Shown in pieces: positions 62,834-64,000 of a DNA stretch of 64,000 nucleotides. Position 1 is the stretch's first letter. Each line of letters begins with the position of its first letter. The notes below the pieces were generated by a model. The model searched no databases, was not told where the DNA came from, and was given only the letters and a program-made list of their open reading frames with translations. Source of the DNA: Caballeronia sp. SEWSISQ10-4 2 (GTDB lineage: Bacteria > Pseudomonadota > Gammaproteobacteria > Burkholderiales > Burkholderiaceae); contig NZ_JALPRJ010000022.1 of NCBI RefSeq assembly GCF_030464885.1, positions 1 to 64,000 on the forward strand, given 5' to 3'. The translations under genes were made by a program, and so were the position numbers.

Positions 62834-64000
62834 GCGGCGCAAACGCCATCGCCGCCGTGACGGCGACCTTGCGCAACCTGCTCACGCGGGCGGTCACGCT
62901 CGAGCCAGAGTTGCAGGACACCTTCGTCACCACGATGCCGATGGACCGCGCACGCGACGGCAACAACAACGCCAACCAGCTCAACGTCTTCCTCTATCAG
63001 GCGATGCCCAGCGCCGCCTGGCGCAATCTGCCGATGCCGGGCCAGTCCGGACAGCTCGAAACGGCCATGCCACCGCTCGCGCTGAACCTGTATTACCTGA
63101 TCACCGCCTACGGCCGCGATAACGACGCGCAGAGCCCGTTTAGCCACTTCCTGCTCGGTCGCGCGATGAGCGTCCTGCACGATCATCCGCTGCTCGGCGC
63201 GGAGGAGATCCGCCTCGCGTTGCCCGACAACGATCTGTATCTGCAGATCGAGCGGGTTCGCTTCACGTTGCAGCCGTTGTCGGTGGAGGACATCTTCAGA
63301 CTGTGGTCGGGCTTTCAGACTCAGTATCGGCTGTCGGCTTCTTATGAAGCTGCCGTGGTGCTGATCGAAAGCTCGCGGGCCACGCGGGCGCCGCTGCCGG
63401 TTCTCACGCGCGGCAAAAGCGATAGCGGTGTGGCCGTCCAGGGCAATCTGGTGCCGCCGTTTCCGGCCATCGAAAAAATGACGCTACCGGACAATCAGCC
63501 CGCCGCGAAAGCCGGCGATCTCGTGACGATTTCAGGCGCGTTCCTCGGCGGCGATACGGTCAACGTCGTGTTCACGCGCCCGCCGCCGCCGGGGCAGAGC
63601 ACGCCGCCTGAGCAGATTATCGTTGCGGCCGAAGCGGGGTCGACCGGCAACGAAGTGAAAGTTCATATCGATGCCGGCCAGGGGCCGTGGAAGGCCGGAT
63701 GGTATGTGGTGACTGTCGCGGTGACGGTGCCGGCGGGCGCGCCATCGGCGAAACCGGGGACGACCAATGAATTGTGGCTCGCCTACGCTCCAGATTTCGT
63801 GGGCGCCATGCCGCTGAAGGCGACGATCGCCAATGGCGCGGCCACCATCAAGCTCAAGTGCGTACCCGAAGTCACCCCAACGCAACGCGTGCTGCTGCTG
63901 CTGGGTGATCGCGAGCTGCACGCAGCGCCTCGGACGGCGCAGACGGCGGCGTTATCGTTTCCGGTCGATCAGGCGGTGCCGGGCGAGTATCCGATCAGGC
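62830..64000 (+). CDS. DUF4255 (Pvc16-like) protein, cut by the window end
   Basis: At least 390 codons with no stop before the edge. The N-terminal ~190 residues match DUF4255: an AAVTATLRNLLTRAV helix, then NANQLNVFLYQAMPSAAWRN, LNLYYLITAYGRD, HFLLGRAMSVLHDHPLL and VEDIFRLWSGFQTQYRLSASYE. In Afp/PVC particles the DUF4255 protein Pvc16/Afp16 caps the tail and sets length. The remainder has an Ig-like beta-rich appearance. It starts by ATGA overlap with the previous gene. Confidence 0.88.
   Translation, partial: MSGANAIAAVTATLRNLLTRAVTLEPELQDTFVTTMPMDRARDGNNNANQLNVFLYQAMPSAAWRNLPMPGQSGQLETAMPPLALNLYYLITAYGRDNDAQSPFSHFLLGRAMSVLHDHPLLGAEEIRLALPDNDLYLQIERVRFTLQPLSVEDIFRLWSGFQTQYRLSASYEAAVVLIESSRATRAPLPVLTRGKSDSGVAVQGNLVPPFPAIEKMTLPDNQPAAKAGDLVTISGAFLGGDTVNVVFTRPPPPGQSTPPEQIIVAAEAGSTGNEVKVHIDAGQGPWKAGWYVVTVAVTVPAGAPSAKPGTTNELWLAYAPDFVGAMPLKATIANGAATIKLKCVPEVTPTQRVLLLLGDRELHAAPRTAQTAALSFPVDQAVPGEYPIR

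Noticed and set aside
58865..64000. Prophage rather than eCIS
   Set aside because: No integrase, capsid, terminase or lysis genes appear, and the DUF4255 protein with the sheath-tube order is characteristic of eCIS. The part to the right is not visible, so this remains a provisional rejection.

Overview
The window looks like a chromosome or large replicon of a Burkholderiales bacterium, most likely Paraburkholderia or Caballeronia. It has high GC and GC-rich third codon positions. It also has AraC, LysR and TetR regulators beside small catabolic operons, an HU-like protein with an Ala/Lys/Pro tail, and an andAcAdAbAa-type anthranilate dioxygenase operon. The genus is inferred; no rRNA or tRNA gene was seen.

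Layout. 1-9.2 kb: a repeat module, a polar amino-acid binding protein, a GFA enzyme, an acyltransferase, araC-azlCD, a 14-TM drug exporter, and a RidA-amidohydrolase-GNAT operon. 9.2-18.4 kb: a chemoreceptor, an isochorismatase-like hydrolase, a divergent Lrp regulator and glmS, an FUSC exporter and an HU-like protein. 18.4-23.6 kb: remnants of a luciferase-like monooxygenase and a LysR regulator, an exported phosphoesterase, and a dmeR-dmeF metal-efflux pair. 23.8-28.5 kb: a chromate locus (chrB, chrA, a frameshifted superoxide dismutase, an interrupted ChrB-like gene, a convergent second chrA). 29-35 kb: a phosphatase, a Na+/H+ antiporter, a DUF2235 lipase-like protein, an alpha/beta hydrolase and an isoprenylcysteine methyltransferase-like protein. 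35-41.4 kb: an organic-acid catabolic locus with two broken genes (CitE-like lyase, binding protein), LysR, a hydroxyacid dehydrogenase, a class II aldolase and an MHS transporter, followed by a second copy of the repeat module. 42-48.1 kb: TetR/SDR and the andR plus andAcAdAbAa locus. 48-56.4 kb: amine or amino-acid oxidation genes (three FAD oxidoreductases, an SDR, an ABC permease and binding protein without an ATPase, and a LysR).

The most notable system starts at about 56.5 kb and runs off the right edge. It is an extracellular contractile injection system (eCIS, a phage-tail-like particle). In order it shows a decayed DUF4157 (eCIS-associated) gene, a sigma-54 activator without a sensor domain and with a GAFTDA loop, a well-spaced -24/-12 promoter, a small winged-helix-like gene, tail sheath, tail tube, a Cys-rich baseplate-type protein, a disordered protein and the start of a DUF4255 (Pvc16-like) protein. 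The genes are tightly packed, and ATGA overlaps join the last three. The inference is that the particle is made only when the dedicated activator and sigma-54 RNA polymerase act on the promoter near 58.4 kb.

Seven loci are broken. Several carry only one or two single-base lesions, so either this lineage is shedding accessory functions or the assembly has residual errors. Raw-read checking would decide between these.
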